From Atrichornis clamosus (Eukaryota; Chordata; Aves; Passeriformes; Menuridae), in the NCBI GenBank assembly GCA_013400975.1, contig WBMZ01003284.1, forward strand, positions 1,118 to 65,117: a DNA stretch of 64,000 nt, written 5' to 3'. A model generated the notes under the pieces. That model ran no database searches and was not told the DNA's origin. It worked only from the letters and a program-made list of their open reading frames with translations. Below are positions 1 through 12,198 of this stretch, in pieces (within the stretch, counting starts at the first letter, position 1; each line of letters starts with the position of its first letter). The position numbers and the translations under genes were made by a program.

Positions 1-1
1 C

Positions 2-25
2 GGGGGGGCGGGCGGGGAGGGGGGG
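2..25 (+). other. G-rich block, G-quadruplex-like
   Basis: Four guanine runs of 7, 3, 4 and 7 are separated by single bases (C, C, A), which fits the G3+N1-7 quadruplex pattern. The block sits at the window edge, so it may be the end of a larger GC-rich stretch or CpG island lying to the left. Formation of a quadruplex is an inference from the pattern only. Confidence 0.6.
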
Positions 26-1446
26 AGCTTTCAGTCTGTTCCTTTTTGATGAACCATCTATATTAGGCCACTGTGCGATTCTTAATCATGTTTAGTGGTT
101 TATACCCTTTCTCTCTCCCCACCGGTCCTCTGAACTTTATAACTATATGTAAACACGTTGTCAGTTTGAAAATAATCTTCTCTGGGTTCTTGTTAGAAGA
201 AATTTCAATCTTCTTCAGTTCTAGATTAGGCAGTCTAGTTTTCTCTATCAGTGAATGGACTGGGGTTTCTTGGACAATAATGTGCCAATTGTTGATGGTT
301 TGTGACCCATAAAATGTGAGGGTGACTATTCTGGCTTTGGTATGTAATTATGCAAAACACTTTCTATAAAGGCTTGCCATCTGATCTAATGACAGTCCCT
401 GCGGTCTATTTCAAAAAGGGAGGGTCTCTATATACAGCTCCTGAGAGAAAGAAAAGTAACATTTTGTTTTAATACAAGTTTTATGGGAAAAATGGATAAA
501 CACAGAAACAGCTGAACACATAGGCAAAGCGTTTTCGGGGCAAATTAAACCAAGGAGGAGATATTTTCATAAGTTAAGCAGAGCAACACCACGGGTCTGT
601 AGCACCGGGGTAGGGACAAATGATGTGAAATCCCCATAGAAAAAAAAAAATTATCTTCAACTCCTAAGCACCTTGGAAGAGATGGGAGGTCGCTGGGGAG
701 GAGGTGGACGCCCGTGGATCCCGCACCAGCCTCCCACCTCTGCGGGCTTTTGCCATCCCACAAGAGTCATTTATTTCCCCCTTCTTTAAGCTGCAGAGCA
801 AGGCGGGGTCCTACCTTAGCAAGCCTGGGAAAACGAGCTGGGAACTTGGGATGACACCTATCATGCTATTCAATGGAAGGCTGTTCCACCTGAGAAATTA
901 ACGCCAACAATACAAAATACAGTAAAATAACCAGGATCGGCGCCACCAGCACCATCTCTCACTCCAAAGAGTCTGGACAACAGAGGGTTTCTTTAAACAC
1001 GTGAACAGGAGGGTAGGAAGCAGACATACAGGTTCCCTTAAAAATAAGGGGGAAAGTTAGAGATGTTTGGGGTGTTTTTTAATACATTATTTGTATTTTT
1101 CCCATTCCTCCCCCGCTCCCTCCCCTTCTGCTTTCTTGAAAGGAGGGACGCTAAAGGGCTTCGGCTGCTTTGGTTGCTATCAAATGACATTGCTGCTACG
1201 TCACGGGACAAAACATAAACACTGCTGCCAATTTAAATTGATGTATAAAGATTAATGGGAGATGAAGCATACTAACAACCTGGATTATAATGGCAGGAAT
1301 AGTTATTATTTCTCCAGAGCACATCCATATATACAGAGAGCCATAGGGAGCACACACTCATCGCTAGAATTTTATCTCTCCACATAGGCATGATGTGTGT
1401 CCACCGTGACATGTTTAATTCCCCTGTGGACTAAACTAATACGATT

Positions 1447-1476
1447 AAAAAAAAAAAAAAAAGAAGAAGAAAGTAA
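1447..1476 (+). repeat. A-run followed by GAA repeats
   Basis: About sixteen consecutive adenines are followed by AAGAAGAAGA-type units. This is low-complexity sequence with no coding value. No LINE or SINE body is visible directly upstream, so it need not be a retroposon tail. Confidence 0.75.
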
Positions 1477-1915
1477 GCAAGAAAGGCTGATTAAAAGGGG
1501 GAATCAACAAAATATCAACATGCCACAGAGAGGAAGGAGGAATAGATAATTAGAAGCAAAAGAGGAGCAGGTAATTATGATCTGAAATTAAACATGATGT
1601 TTAAGACGTCTCCTTTGTACTGCAGTGAAGATTTCAGATTCATACACATAATAAACACTCAGGTTGTCATCTGGAGGTGCAAATCTGAAAGATATTCCAA
1701 CAAATGAAGTGCTGGCAGAGAGAGGTATAAAGAGATCTCCGCCTGTCAGGGGTCAGACAGCCTGAGATTGCTTCTAGAGATCTTTTGAAAATTTCACACG
1801 ATTGAAGGCTTAGGGGCTTTGCTGTGTTCGCATTTCAAACTCAGATCAGCGGGATCACAATCAAAAATAGAGGTCTGGAAAATTTTGATGCAAAGATGGC
1901 CACAGGCTTCACTGA

Positions 1916-1947
1916 TTTTTTTTTTTTCCCTTCTTCTTCTTCTTCTC
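1916..1947 (+). repeat. Pyrimidine tract with CTT repeats
   Basis: A run of twelve T is followed by CCC and repeated TTC/CTT units. It is simple sequence. It resembles the tract of a splice acceptor, but no good AG plus downstream exon-like open segment follows. Confidence 0.7.
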
Positions 1948-3053
1948 CCAGACAGACACTCTGACATGACTATGATCCCGGGGATGACAGAGTTGTCAGA
2001 AAAGAAAGGGAAAATAGCATCTTGTCTTGTAACTTCCTATCAGTCAAAAGGAATTTAGGATCCTCTTTCCAATAAAAGAGAGGGAGAAGGAGCAAGAGGG
2101 GGAGTGGGGGAAGACGAGGCTTTCTTACTGAGCAAAGAAGAGTGAAGAGAGTTCTGTGTTTCATAATTAATATTCCACACCTAAATGTTTCTGATCTCTT
2201 CCCTTTACAGTCCTCCCACCCCATCACCTTTTTCTTCTATACAATTTCAATTTTAGATCAATCCATGTTCTCTGAAACAGTGTGCACGAGTGATAAAACA
2301 CTGGCTACATGTATATTCATGCCTAATACTGTATCATTCATCTTATATGCTTCCATGAGATATATTTTTTACTCGAACTTAATGTAAATATATTATTTTT
2401 TTCTACAAATATCTTGTACCGTTATTATTTATTTAAAACATTAATTCGTTCTAAGAGAATATGTCTGAAGTCTGAAAAATAAGTTGTAAAAACAGAAGGA
2501 AATAGAAAATTTAAAAGTGTCCTAAGAGCCGAAGACTAGCAAAAGAAGGATTAAACCAACGGCAATTGTGTTAAAACATATATTCAGTATATTCTATTTA
2601 TAACTCTTTTGGCAAGGTCAGGTGCAATAGGAAGTGTTTTATCATCTCAGCTATTTCAAATTAATTGCTATTGATTTGTTCACCAGAAGGAAGAGTAGTT
2701 AACTCAGCTCAGGTCTAATTATTGTGGTTTCTAAAAGAAACGATGCGGGTAACTTTCCAAAAGAAACGAGCTGGATTTGGAAATCGGACTTTGCCGGGAT
2801 GCTCTTTCCTAATTAGCTCCGAGACGGGTGCTTGGGACCTCGAGCAGTCCGAAAGTTTCCCCCTCTGCGTTTTGCTCCTAGATGCTCTGCAAGCCAGGTC
2901 CTAAGAATTAGTAAAAATTCCCCGATACTGCGCATCCTGCATGGATTTTTGTTGGATTGATTTTTTTGAACTAACTTGTATGGCATCGTGTGCGCTTCTT
3001 CAGGTAAAGAGAGGACAGGGAAAGAGCGAAAAAGTGGTTTTGGTAATTGGCCC

Positions 3054-3074
3054 TATAGATATATATATATTTTT
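3054..3074. repeat. Short (TA)n microsatellite
   Basis: The sequence is a pure TA alternation of about 16 bases ending in a short T-run. Low complexity; likely length-polymorphic. Confidence 0.7.
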
Positions 3075-4411
3075 GTCTCTACAAAAGAAAAAGTATTAAC
3101 AGGAAAGATGAATATTTTTTTCCTTTGAAGGAATGAAAAAGGATTCGGACTCCACTGAGTAACCGAAGTTTCACAATCTCTCTCAAAACATAACCGCCCT
3201 TGCTACGCTTGGGAAGCAGAAAATAACCTCTGCAAAATGCCTAAAATGATGAGATTTGCATTGCTAAAGTTATGATAAGAAAGTCTGTGTTTAAAACCGC
3301 CAAAGTTTCCCGTTCCCCCGCTCCTCCCCGAATGTGACAGTGGTAACTCTGGCAAATGACATCTCAATAATGAACAAAACATTCTTCTTTTTTTTTTTTT
3401 TAACTTGCCATCTGAAGCAACTGGTTAATTAACAAATAACCCCCACAATTTTCGTGGACCCCACCTTTTCTAAATGAAGGATGAGAATTTTAAGATAAAA
3501 AATTAACAACGACCTTGAGGGTGTGAAGAATAAAAAAACTTTTAAGGGATGCGTTTGGGGTGTGCTTTCCTCTGCTGGGAATATTTCAGGGTTATGTCAC
3601 AAAAATAAACCTACCCGTTAGTGGAAGCAATTTCCTGAAGATAATAAACAAGACTAAAGAATTTAAAATAAAATAATTCGAGCATGCAGGAATGGGTTTT
3701 TTAAAAGGATTATTAGAAATATCTTTTGCGGGGAGACTTTTTTTCCCCTCCAGAAAAGACAAACCAGAATTTGGAGGATTCGAGTTTTTGTACTCTTCTG
3801 CCTGTACCTGGAAGGTGATGTGTTTGCAATCCAGACTTTCGGGTGGAACTTTAGAAATAAGGAAATAAAGACAGAAAATCAGAGAAACAGAATTAGAAAT
3901 ACGCAAGATTAAAGACATTCCTCGAGCAGTGGGGAGAAACAGAAATAAGTCATTTTTAAAGAACTATTTCCCTCCTTGGGGAAAAGAAATCCGAGAATTT
4001 TTGCACATGTACAAGATAAATTTCAGCGTCTGCTGAATTTCCCGCTTTCAGCTGAACAAACTATATTCGCGGAGAAAAAAAAGTAGAAAAATTTATGCAA
4101 GTCCTAACTTTGCCATCGAGCTGCCCTGTAAACCAGCACGTCTGTGCCCGCATGGCCATGATATTTTTTAATCTCTGGAAAGGTCTTGTCCCGCTGCGGG
4201 GAATTCGTACCTGGTCAGAGGGGAGGGAGGGGAGGAAAAGCAGCAAACGAACTTGACAGGAGGGAATCGTTGCCGTTCTGGGCAAGGACGTGGGGCAGGA
4301 GTTTAACTCTCAAACTTTTACTTGTGAAGAGTAGAAAAACTGAAATATTAAAGAGCTGTCTTGCGGGGAGGGCGGTGGGCGCAGGATTGGAGTGGTGATG
4401 CCCCCTCCTGC

Positions 4412-4430
4412 GGGCTGAGGGAGGGGAGGG
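4412..4430 (+). other. G-quadruplex-like motif at CpG island edge
   Basis: Four guanine runs (3, 3, 4, 3) are separated by loops CTGA, A and A. Two further G-rich stretches lie just upstream (4220-4235 and 4365-4379) but have only three complete runs each. Position just before the 4.9-5.7 kb CpG island is typical of promoter-proximal G-rich DNA. Confidence 0.5.
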
Positions 4431-4647
4431 AGGAAATTTGTATTCCTTTCACCCTAGAGATGGACAAGATTGTCCTGACAACGGCAAAACGCGGGGGTTC
4501 GGACCTTTGTTCTGGGGCTGGCGATTGCAATTTGGAGGTGGCAACTTATATTTTCTTCCTTTTTAAAGAAAAAATGGGACGGTCTGTGGATGGAGATTTT
4601 TTTTCTCAGTAAAGTTTTTACAGACCGAGAGTGGTTTTCTGGGGGTT

Positions 4648-4689
4648 GTTTTCTTGTTTTTTCTTTTTTCTTTTTTTCTTTTTGTTTTG
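4648..4689 (+). repeat. T-rich low-complexity tract
   Basis: Runs of 4-7 T are broken by single C or G residues. No gene feature is attached to it. It separates the G-rich zone at 4.2-4.4 kb from the CpG island that starts near 4.9 kb. Confidence 0.7.
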
Positions 4690-4899
4690 AAGCGTGGCCG
4701 ACGGCTAGCTAATAAACGTGGAAATTAATGGGAACACTCCTGGTGACTCCAGCCCGCTTGGTGAAAGCGTCCCTAACCAGGGGCAGGAGCTGGCGAACGG
4801 GCCCGATCCTGTCTCACTTTCTCAGGGAAATCCACCTGGCTCTCATCCTGGTCTCTGTAGATTTTGCGGGGAGGGGTAGGTGTGCTAGTTTTAATTCCC

Positions 4900-5715
4900 C
4901 AAAGCGGGATGCTCCATCACATCTTCCTCCCCGCCCCGCCTCCGGCATCCATTCCCCCGCTCTCGCTGCCCCACGACCACGCGGGACGAGCTCAGAGCAA
5001 GCAGCGAGATCAAGTCCCAGCTGGCTCTTGGCGCTGGATGCGACATCCCGGGCCCTATCCCGGCCCCTCTCCGCAGGGTACCGCTTGCTCCCCCCGACGC
5101 GCGTCCCCCGCGTCGGGGTCATTCCGCTGCGGGCGGGGGCCGGGGCACGGCGAGGTGGAAACCACAGCACTTCCACGTGTCGGGCTGAAAACACCTCCCA
5201 CGGTACACAACACCTTTTCACGTACCCCCGAGTAAATGAAATCCTCCTTAAATCTTCCCAAATGCAACTGGAGACGGCTGCTAACATTACCGTCAATGGA
5301 AATGGGAGCTGCGCTTGGTTTACGGGGAGTTTCACTTGGTTTTTTCACATGGGGGATTTAGGGCTTCTCTCGGACCCCGTTTTTTGTGCGCACCTCGCAG
5401 CCCTGACGCGCATCACTCTTTACCTCCTGCACAGGGTTAATCCCGGTCTGGCAGCGGGTGTTTAACCAAAGTCTATAGGTATGGCCTGCAATGTATGCAG
5501 TGCCCTGCGCACGTTTCTCACGGAAGCGTGGTTTGCGGAAGGTGTTTGTGTGCAAGTGCCAGTGCGTGGCATCCGCAGCCCCAGCCGCGGGTGGATGTCC
5601 CACTGCGGGCTGCGAGTGTGCGCCCTGAGGTGTTTGCAGAGGGCTCGATGCCTCCGGTGGGTTTGGGGGGCCAGGAGAGGAGGGGGCTGGCCGAGGGGCA
5701 CCGCCGGAATTATTC
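4900..5715. promoter_or_regulatory. CpG island 1
   Basis: By eye there are about 29 CpG dinucleotides in 4921-5160 alone, and CpG stays frequent to about 5710 (for example 5521-5640). CpG is normally depleted in vertebrate DNA, so this marks an unmethylated promoter or Polycomb-type regulatory island. The 245-codon open frame at 4728-5465 and the 173-codon frame on the other strand run through it. Both are Ala/Pro/Arg/Ser-rich and typical of chance frames in GC-rich DNA. No TATA box or confident start site is seen. Confidence 0.8.
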
Positions 5716-6086
5716 CCAGGCACCAAATACTGCTGTGGAGATTTCACATGATCTTCCTAATTCCACGTTTTATATTTTATGATTTCTTGCCAGCATCACA
5801 GTGTGTTTCTGTTTAGATATACTAAGCTCCTTGAAATTAATTAACCTGTGGTCAGCAACAGGAAAAAAAAAAAGTAATACTGGTTAAGCTATATTCCTTT
5901 ACAACGTTTGGTCACAGTTAGTTACAGAATTTTCCAGCTGTGAGGATGATGTACACTATTTACTGTAATTGAATTGCTGTTATAACACCTTTCAAGAGGA
6001 AAAGTGATACATGACAAAAGTTGAGCTGACGCAGGGGCCCCCCCTTTTATCCCCCACCTCTGCTTATCTGGAATAAAAACTTCACT

Positions 6087-6300
6087 GCGGAGAGCCCCCA
6101 CTCGTGTCCTCCCCGGGGGTGGGCGAGGACCTCGCCCCTCGCAGCGGTGCGGAACTCTCCCCCCGCACCCGCGCTCCGCTGCGAATCCGCAGCAAGAGGC
6201 GCTTCGGCCCCGCAAACTGCGCATCCCGCGGGAATTCCGGGCTGGAACGGGCACCGGGCTCAGCCCCGCGCCCCAGCAGTGTCCCGGCGTATCGCTGCAT
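6087..6300. promoter_or_regulatory. CpG island 2
   Basis: About 25 CpG dinucleotides lie in 6121-6300. The flanks are AT-rich: the left one ends near 6080, and from about 6400 onward there are TTATTTTA-type stretches. Open frames of 70-110 codons on both strands here look like chance products of composition. A POU octamer (ATTTGCAT) follows at 6756-6763. Confidence 0.75.
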
Positions 6301-7074
6301 CAGCCACAGACTGGCGGAGGAGGGGGAGAGGGTGCTCATTTATAGCCCAATGCGCCTAAAACAGCCGTCCTCGTGTCTGGGGAGGCACTCGGATTTATTT
6401 CCATCCGACTAGTAATAGATTCTCCGGAGCATCAGAGAGATTATTTTATAAAGTAAATTCAAACCAGGCTGCTCATTAGATCCCATTACTATTAAAAGGG
6501 AATGATCACTTGGAAAAAATCTATCTAATTTGGAGGGAAAAGACCACACATTTTAAATAATTTCTGTAACTTTTGCTACCTTTGGCGTTTTTGGCAAGAG
6601 AACAAATAAAAAACCCGGAGGAGTTAGAAGTGTTTTTTCCTCTCTCTCAATTTTTTCCCTTCTCAGTGCCACACAACAGCCTTTCCTCCTTCAACTTCAA
6701 AGAGGACTGCAAGGACAAACATTCTGATACAGCTAATAATACATGGAGAGAAAGAATTTGCATTCCTTAGCAAATATAAGTGCTCATTAATAGAATCATG
6801 TATTTGGCTAAGAACATCTTGCCAGTACAGCTGGGAGATAGAAAGTGGTCGTGTGAGGAGGGTTTGAGGAAGACTTTTGATTGACGTTGTAGGAGCCACA
6901 CCACCCCCCTTTCCCCCAGTCATCTATATCAGGTCAACGATTACTATTAAAAAAAAAAAGTAAAGTAATAATCATAAAGGAACAGATGGGGACAGAGTGC
7001 CCTGCGACTCCTGAAAGGCACAGCAAGGACTCGCTGCCTAGAAATTCATCAAGATAATGCTAATTGCACTCTCA

Positions 7075-7470
7075 GGCCGTGCCGCAACCGCCCTGCTGGG
7101 GGTCCCGCATCCGCGCCCGCTCCGCGCCCGCCGCCCTCGCACCCCCGGCTCACCCCGGGACTGCCCCGTACCCCACCGTTCCCTCCGCCCCCGAGCCCGC
7201 GGGTCTGACGGGGGCAGGACGGAGCTCTGGCTGCGCGGGAGGGCGCGGAGGGGCGCGGGCGGAGGGCAGCCATCCCTTCCTCCTCCGCCACAGCCCCCCG
7301 CGCACTTCACCGCAGCGCTCGGGGCTTTCTCGCCCCGAGAAACACGGCATTAACCTGGTTTACACCCGACCCGGCGCTGAGTCACAGCCCCGCGGGTGGA
7401 CGCCCGCCCTCACAGGGAATGCACTTTTTTTGGCATCGCCACGGGGTGATCTTCCCTCGGGGCCGTCACT
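7075..7470. promoter_or_regulatory. CpG island 3 (densest of the left cluster)
   Basis: About 40 CpG dinucleotides occur in 7081-7380, close to one per 7.5 bases, with very high G+C. Five overlapping open frames on both strands (up to 149 codons) are rich in Arg, Ala, Pro and Gly and match nothing I know. With islands 1 and 2 it forms a cluster spanning 2.6 kb, a pattern known from promoters of developmental regulators and from Polycomb domains. Confidence 0.85.
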
Positions 7471-8228
7471 GGGAGCTCTCCTCCCAGCCTGCGCTTCCTT
7501 AGGCTCCAACTGAGATGACTCTACCTGATAGGTGTGGTGGGAAACGGCAAACAAAATTAAAGCCGCTTTCTGCTTGAAACTTTGTTCATTTGGCTGAGCT
7601 GAAGACGATTCTTGCGATTATCCAAAGCTTATTTTACCCTCATGGGAAGTCTAATTTAGTTCTCCTAGTCTCTACTGTAAATGTGAACTTACTCTTCCTT
7701 GTAGGGAAGTCTTCTCCAAAAGGCAATAAATAAAAATCAGCTTGATGCAGATCATAGGAACATTTACAGACACCCAGGTGGGCAAATCTTTCCTGTTCTT
7801 GGCACAATAAATGATATAAAACAGAGAAAACTTTAGAAAAATTAAAAAACAACTTTGCTTTGTAAGGTGATTATCCCAACATGCCTACATTTACTGACTC
7901 CTAGCTTTCTACAAAGAAAGACTATAAAAATATCTGGCAAGCACAGAGTAGGTGTGTCTGGGAGGTGACTCGCAGGAAGGAGACGCTGGATCAGAATTCC
8001 AGCTCGACACAGGGACTATAATTTGGTCTCCTGGGTTTCCAGTTTTAAAACTGTCATAATTACCAGCATTTTAAAGGTGAACATTATATTAGAAACTGTT
8101 ATTTTGAAGGACACTGTGAGTTTATCATCACTTCAGTCTTGAACATCAGGTTTGGATATCTTTGTAGAAGACAACCCTTAATTCAGCTGCAAGGTTGAGA
8201 GCTTGGTGTAAATACTGAGTAAGCATAC

Positions 8229-8242
8229 AGCCCTCTGGTGAG
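8229..8242 (-). promoter_or_regulatory. Possible CTCF site
   Basis: Read on the minus strand the bases are CTCACCAGAGGGCT, which follow the CTCF core CCASYAGRKGGCRS closely (CACCAGAGGGC) with about two mismatches. CTCF sites often flank CpG-rich regulatory domains, and this one lies just beyond the left CpG cluster. The call rests only on a short motif. Confidence 0.3.
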
Positions 8243-10534
8243 AGCTTTACTCCATCAAATTTTGTTGCTAAGAGTTTCTTTCTGGTTTTCACTCTTTCAG
8301 GCTTATTTATAGAAGTCACCTTTACCTGTGAGATTCTTTAGTTTTCATGTATTTCAGAAGCATCTTTTTACACGTTGTGTGAGCGTATTTGTATTACCCA
8401 AACGCAGCTGAACATGGCTTGGCCTTGACTTTAGTGGGAGCACATTTCATTGGAGATACGCATGAATGCCAGAGGAACACACTGGGAATGCATCACGTGT
8501 TTCTCCGGGATGGTTTATGTATGGCAAGAGCAGAAATGTGTGTTGGCTTCAAGGAAATTCTGTATTTTATTAACATAATCTGTAGAAATTATCAGTCAGG
8601 TGCCTGCTGTTGGTTTAGACCCGGTGGTCATCAGTCATTAATAACCTTCTGATTGAGTTTGGGATTAAAAAGTCAAAAATTGCTGGTTCATTCAGGAAGT
8701 GGGACCCTCCATCTGAGCACACTGATGTCTGCAGTGACTCTTTGTTCTGTCCCAGTGGCCCCAGCCCGTGCTGGCCTGGGATAATAATATCAAGCAAGGA
8801 ATTCACTGTCTCTTTTTTTTCCTCCTCACCTCTCCCCATCCTTTTTAACTCCTATGGCTGTGAGCAGCCTCAGAGGGTCCATAAGGTTAACAAATTGGGA
8901 ATTTCAGATCCCTTTGTTTCAGCCTCCCCTGAAACACTCCTGTTGGCTTTGCTCCGGGGCCTTGAACCCGGGAATCCCTCCTGACCAACAGCCCCAAGGC
9001 CCCCGAGCTCACAGGGACAGCCTCAGCAGGGGACTGCCCCAGGGTGAGGAGCCCAGATCTTTGGGGATGAAACAAAATGTTTCAGATGTGATGAATTGGA
9101 CATCTGTTTCATCAGAGAAAAAAAAAGAAAAAAAATCATCAGCTCTAATGAGAGATGCAAAGATATTTTAGTATGTTGATAGGCTGCCTCCTGCTCCTCA
9201 CAGCTGGAACAAACATGCTACCTAATCTATTGGCCCCTAGGAATGATTTTTTTTTTTCCTGCTGTGTAAAACCTTTTCTTCACATCAGATCACTGGAGTA
9301 TCAGTAGCATGCACTCGATGCTTTGCATTGTGCTCTTTAGCAGTTTTGGGTCACTGCCAGCCTCCAATTTACCTGCAAGTTCCCTTCTCTCTAGGATGTA
9401 GATCCATTCCATACTGGATTTCTTAAGCACAGTTATGTCTTCCTGTGCAAGATATTGTTTTTTATTCAGCAGCTCTACAAAGGCTAAAAGCATTTTGTTT
9501 CTCTGCTGACATGGTCAGGGGATCTGCTTTTACCCCGAGCTTGTCCCGTAGGATTCACCTCCTTCAAATGCCTCCATAGCCTCTATATGTGCTGAACAGG
9601 CATTAGGGACATGTTCTTTCTCGCACTGAGAGCATCTCAGTACCACCCATCACCTGCAATAGTTTGCAGCTCAGTACTGGTGGACACTCCCATGTCCTGG
9701 CTGCTTTATCAAGAGATTGATAAACCCCCCTTGAGATCTTTAGGAGCAGCTGAGTGATTTTACAGCATGTTCCTGGACCTGATCACATTTTCCTCCTTGG
9801 ATATGTGTTGGTTTTGTGCACAGATTCAGTTCTTGCAAACTGAACTCTTCAGTTCTTTGTGCAAAATTATTTTTCCTGGAAGTACAGCATTATGAATGGA
9901 GTCTTCTCTGGAAAGAAATTCCTGTCCAACTCCTATTTACTCCATTCCCAGCTACTATGTTACTCTAGGTGCAGGTCTTTTGCTTTTATTTGTACTCTCC
10001 TCCTTGCAAGAGGTGGCAGGAGGCCAAGCTCTGCCCAAGCTATCTTACATCCTGAGGGCTGAATGATGCTGGGAAAGATGTTTCTGCTTCCAACCCAAAA
10101 CGTGCGCTTTTCATCTGAAAGGCTGTGACCAGAGATGGTGCAAGCAGAGCTGGGATTTTAGCCAGGCACTTGCAGACCAAGTTTTACAGCATTGCCTGAG
10201 AGAGGACTGCACTCCCTGAGTGGATGTCTGCCTTTTCCTGGACAGTCCTTGCAGCTGCCCCAGCAGTGGCCTGTTTCCAAAGTGCTGTCACCCAGGTTTA
10301 TTCAATACTTGTCGTAGTGCAGTGTCTTCAGGAAGCTTCGGGATCCTGTCTGAAGCTCCTGATAACAGCTTGTTTTGCTGTTGACACGGCTGTGGATCCT
10401 GTGACTCCCCACATTTCTTTTTTTAGAAGTAGCATTCCAGCTCTCTCTATTTTTTTTAAGCCTCCCTTTCATTAAATTGTGCTGATGCCACAGAAAATTG
10501 TCAGCTGTCCATTCCTTCCCTAGACAGGGAACGT

Positions 10535-10570
10535 ATCTGTATGTATATATATGTATATATGTATGTATAA
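10535..10570. repeat. TATG/TA microsatellite
   Basis: Alternating TATG and TATA units run for about 35 bases. Simple repeat with no other feature attached. Confidence 0.8.
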
Positions 10571-12170
10571 TCAAGACAAGGGGAGGAAAGGGTCAGGTGT
10601 TGCTATGGAAAGAGACTATTAATCTGTGACAGAACTGGTTCTATGGGAGGTGAGAGCCTTCCCATGCACAAAATAAGCCTCTAAAAGGATGCTCACCAGC
10701 CTTTCTCCAGGGGAAACCTGCCCCAAGTTTGCTAGTTTGGTAATTTGCTCCCCTTGTTGCTCAACTTTGACGATGGCTTTTCAACCAGATTTTCACTGAT
10801 CTAAGTGTAGCCCAGTCTCAACTAGTCTGGATTAAATTAGAAAGAAGATTTGTATGAGGTATTGGCTTGAATACTTTACAAAGAGCTTGATGGCCAGGTC
10901 CTGGAGATTATCATAAGTTTCTCAACAATCCTGTGATGGTTTATGCCAGCCAAGCACCTACTTACAAGCATAAGACATCTTTCACTTTTAATAGATGCAT
11001 CCAAAAGGAAAGAAGTGGAAATTGAAGCAAGGGGAGAGATTATCCCCTTTCTCATCAACCCTGTTAAATTATGTCCCTTGCAGACCCCAGCTGTGCATCT
11101 CTCTGGTCCATCACGGGCATGGTTTCACCAGGGAGAGCCAAGTCAACCACACTGCAGCAAATAAAACCAGCTCTGCTTTTATTCATCAACTCCATCATTG
11201 TCCAGGACGATGGAGCAGCAGGAATCCTCCTTTGGAGGTGTCTTTCAGAACTGGTTTCCCTTTGCTCCGTGCATGGCCATCCAGGCACACACAAGTGGCT
11301 TCAGCTTCCCAATACTCCCGGTGAGGATGGGACTGAAGCAGCCACTCCTGACCCACACGCTGGTCTTTATCTGAGGGCCTCACAAAGTATAGGATACAAG
11401 TGATTAACTGCGGCAAATTGATTGCATTAAAAATGAATGTGATAACAGGTAGATTTGCCAGCTGAATTTCTCATCTATAAAACTTAGGCTGCACTCTGGG
11501 TGTTTTGGCATCTTTGGAGGAATTCTTTCTCTGGGTGTATTTTTAGCAGCTTGCCTGAGAGCTTCATCCTGGTCTGGCCTAGTAATGGAGATAGAAGTAA
11601 AGAGTTAAACTGATTTCACCCCATGCAGCAGGATTTTTCAATCCTTTTCACTCTTCCAGCCCCTGCCTTTCTCCTCGCTGACCACAGACCTGCTGGTTGG
11701 TGTTGCCTCTCCCGGTCACTTGGAGGTTTCCTCATGGACCACGAGGTCTTCCCCTGCCAGAGGCTGAGAACTGCTGCTTGGAGGAATGTGAATGAGCAGA
11801 GCAAGCCTCTCTCAGGGTCACTGGCACGGTAGGATGCTCACACACACCAAGCATTGTGCCACAAGCAACATTTTGTTTTTGCTCTGCCTGGCAGTCTCAG
11901 TTTCAATTTTTAAAAATTTTCCTTTGCCGCAGGAAGTGTCAGAGGACTGTGCATTGGGCACTGTGTACAAAAAGAGTTGGCTTAAATATTAAACTATTAA
12001 TATTTCCTTGTGTCTCCCTTATCTCTAACAGCATTTTAAAGTTTTCGTCAGCAGTAGTTTGATGGATTCTGAGATTTTTTGCACTGCTTTGGACCTTTAA
12101 ACCCTGGTGAGAAATCACAGAGTCTGGCTCTTAAATCTTTGCAATCTGAGCGTGTCTCCTCGCAGGCACA

Positions 12171-12198
12171 GGTGTGTGTGTGCCTACACACAGACACG
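12171..12198. repeat. GT/CA repeat with hairpin potential
   Basis: A short GTGTGTGTGTG run is followed after CCT by ACACACAGACACG, so the two arms can pair. It is most likely a decayed dinucleotide repeat. Confidence 0.5.

Larger units (their letters stand above)
29..4400. other. Non-coding DNA without a recognised gene
   Basis: The longest open frames here are about 60-110 codons, lie on both strands over each other and match no family I know. Composition is AT-moderate with A/T runs and purine tracts. A perfect POU octamer (ATTTGCAT) is at 3254-3261. The part around 1470-1790 carries several TAAT cores (GATTAA, ATAATTAG, GTAATTATG) and few repeats, so it could be a conserved enhancer, but that cannot be decided from one sequence. 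Confidence 0.6.

Noticed and set aside
4728..5465. Longest open frame (245 codons, plus strand)
   Set aside because: It crosses CpG island 1, overlaps a 173-codon minus-strand frame, is biased to Pro/Ser/Arg/Ala, and shows no domain or codon pattern of a real protein.
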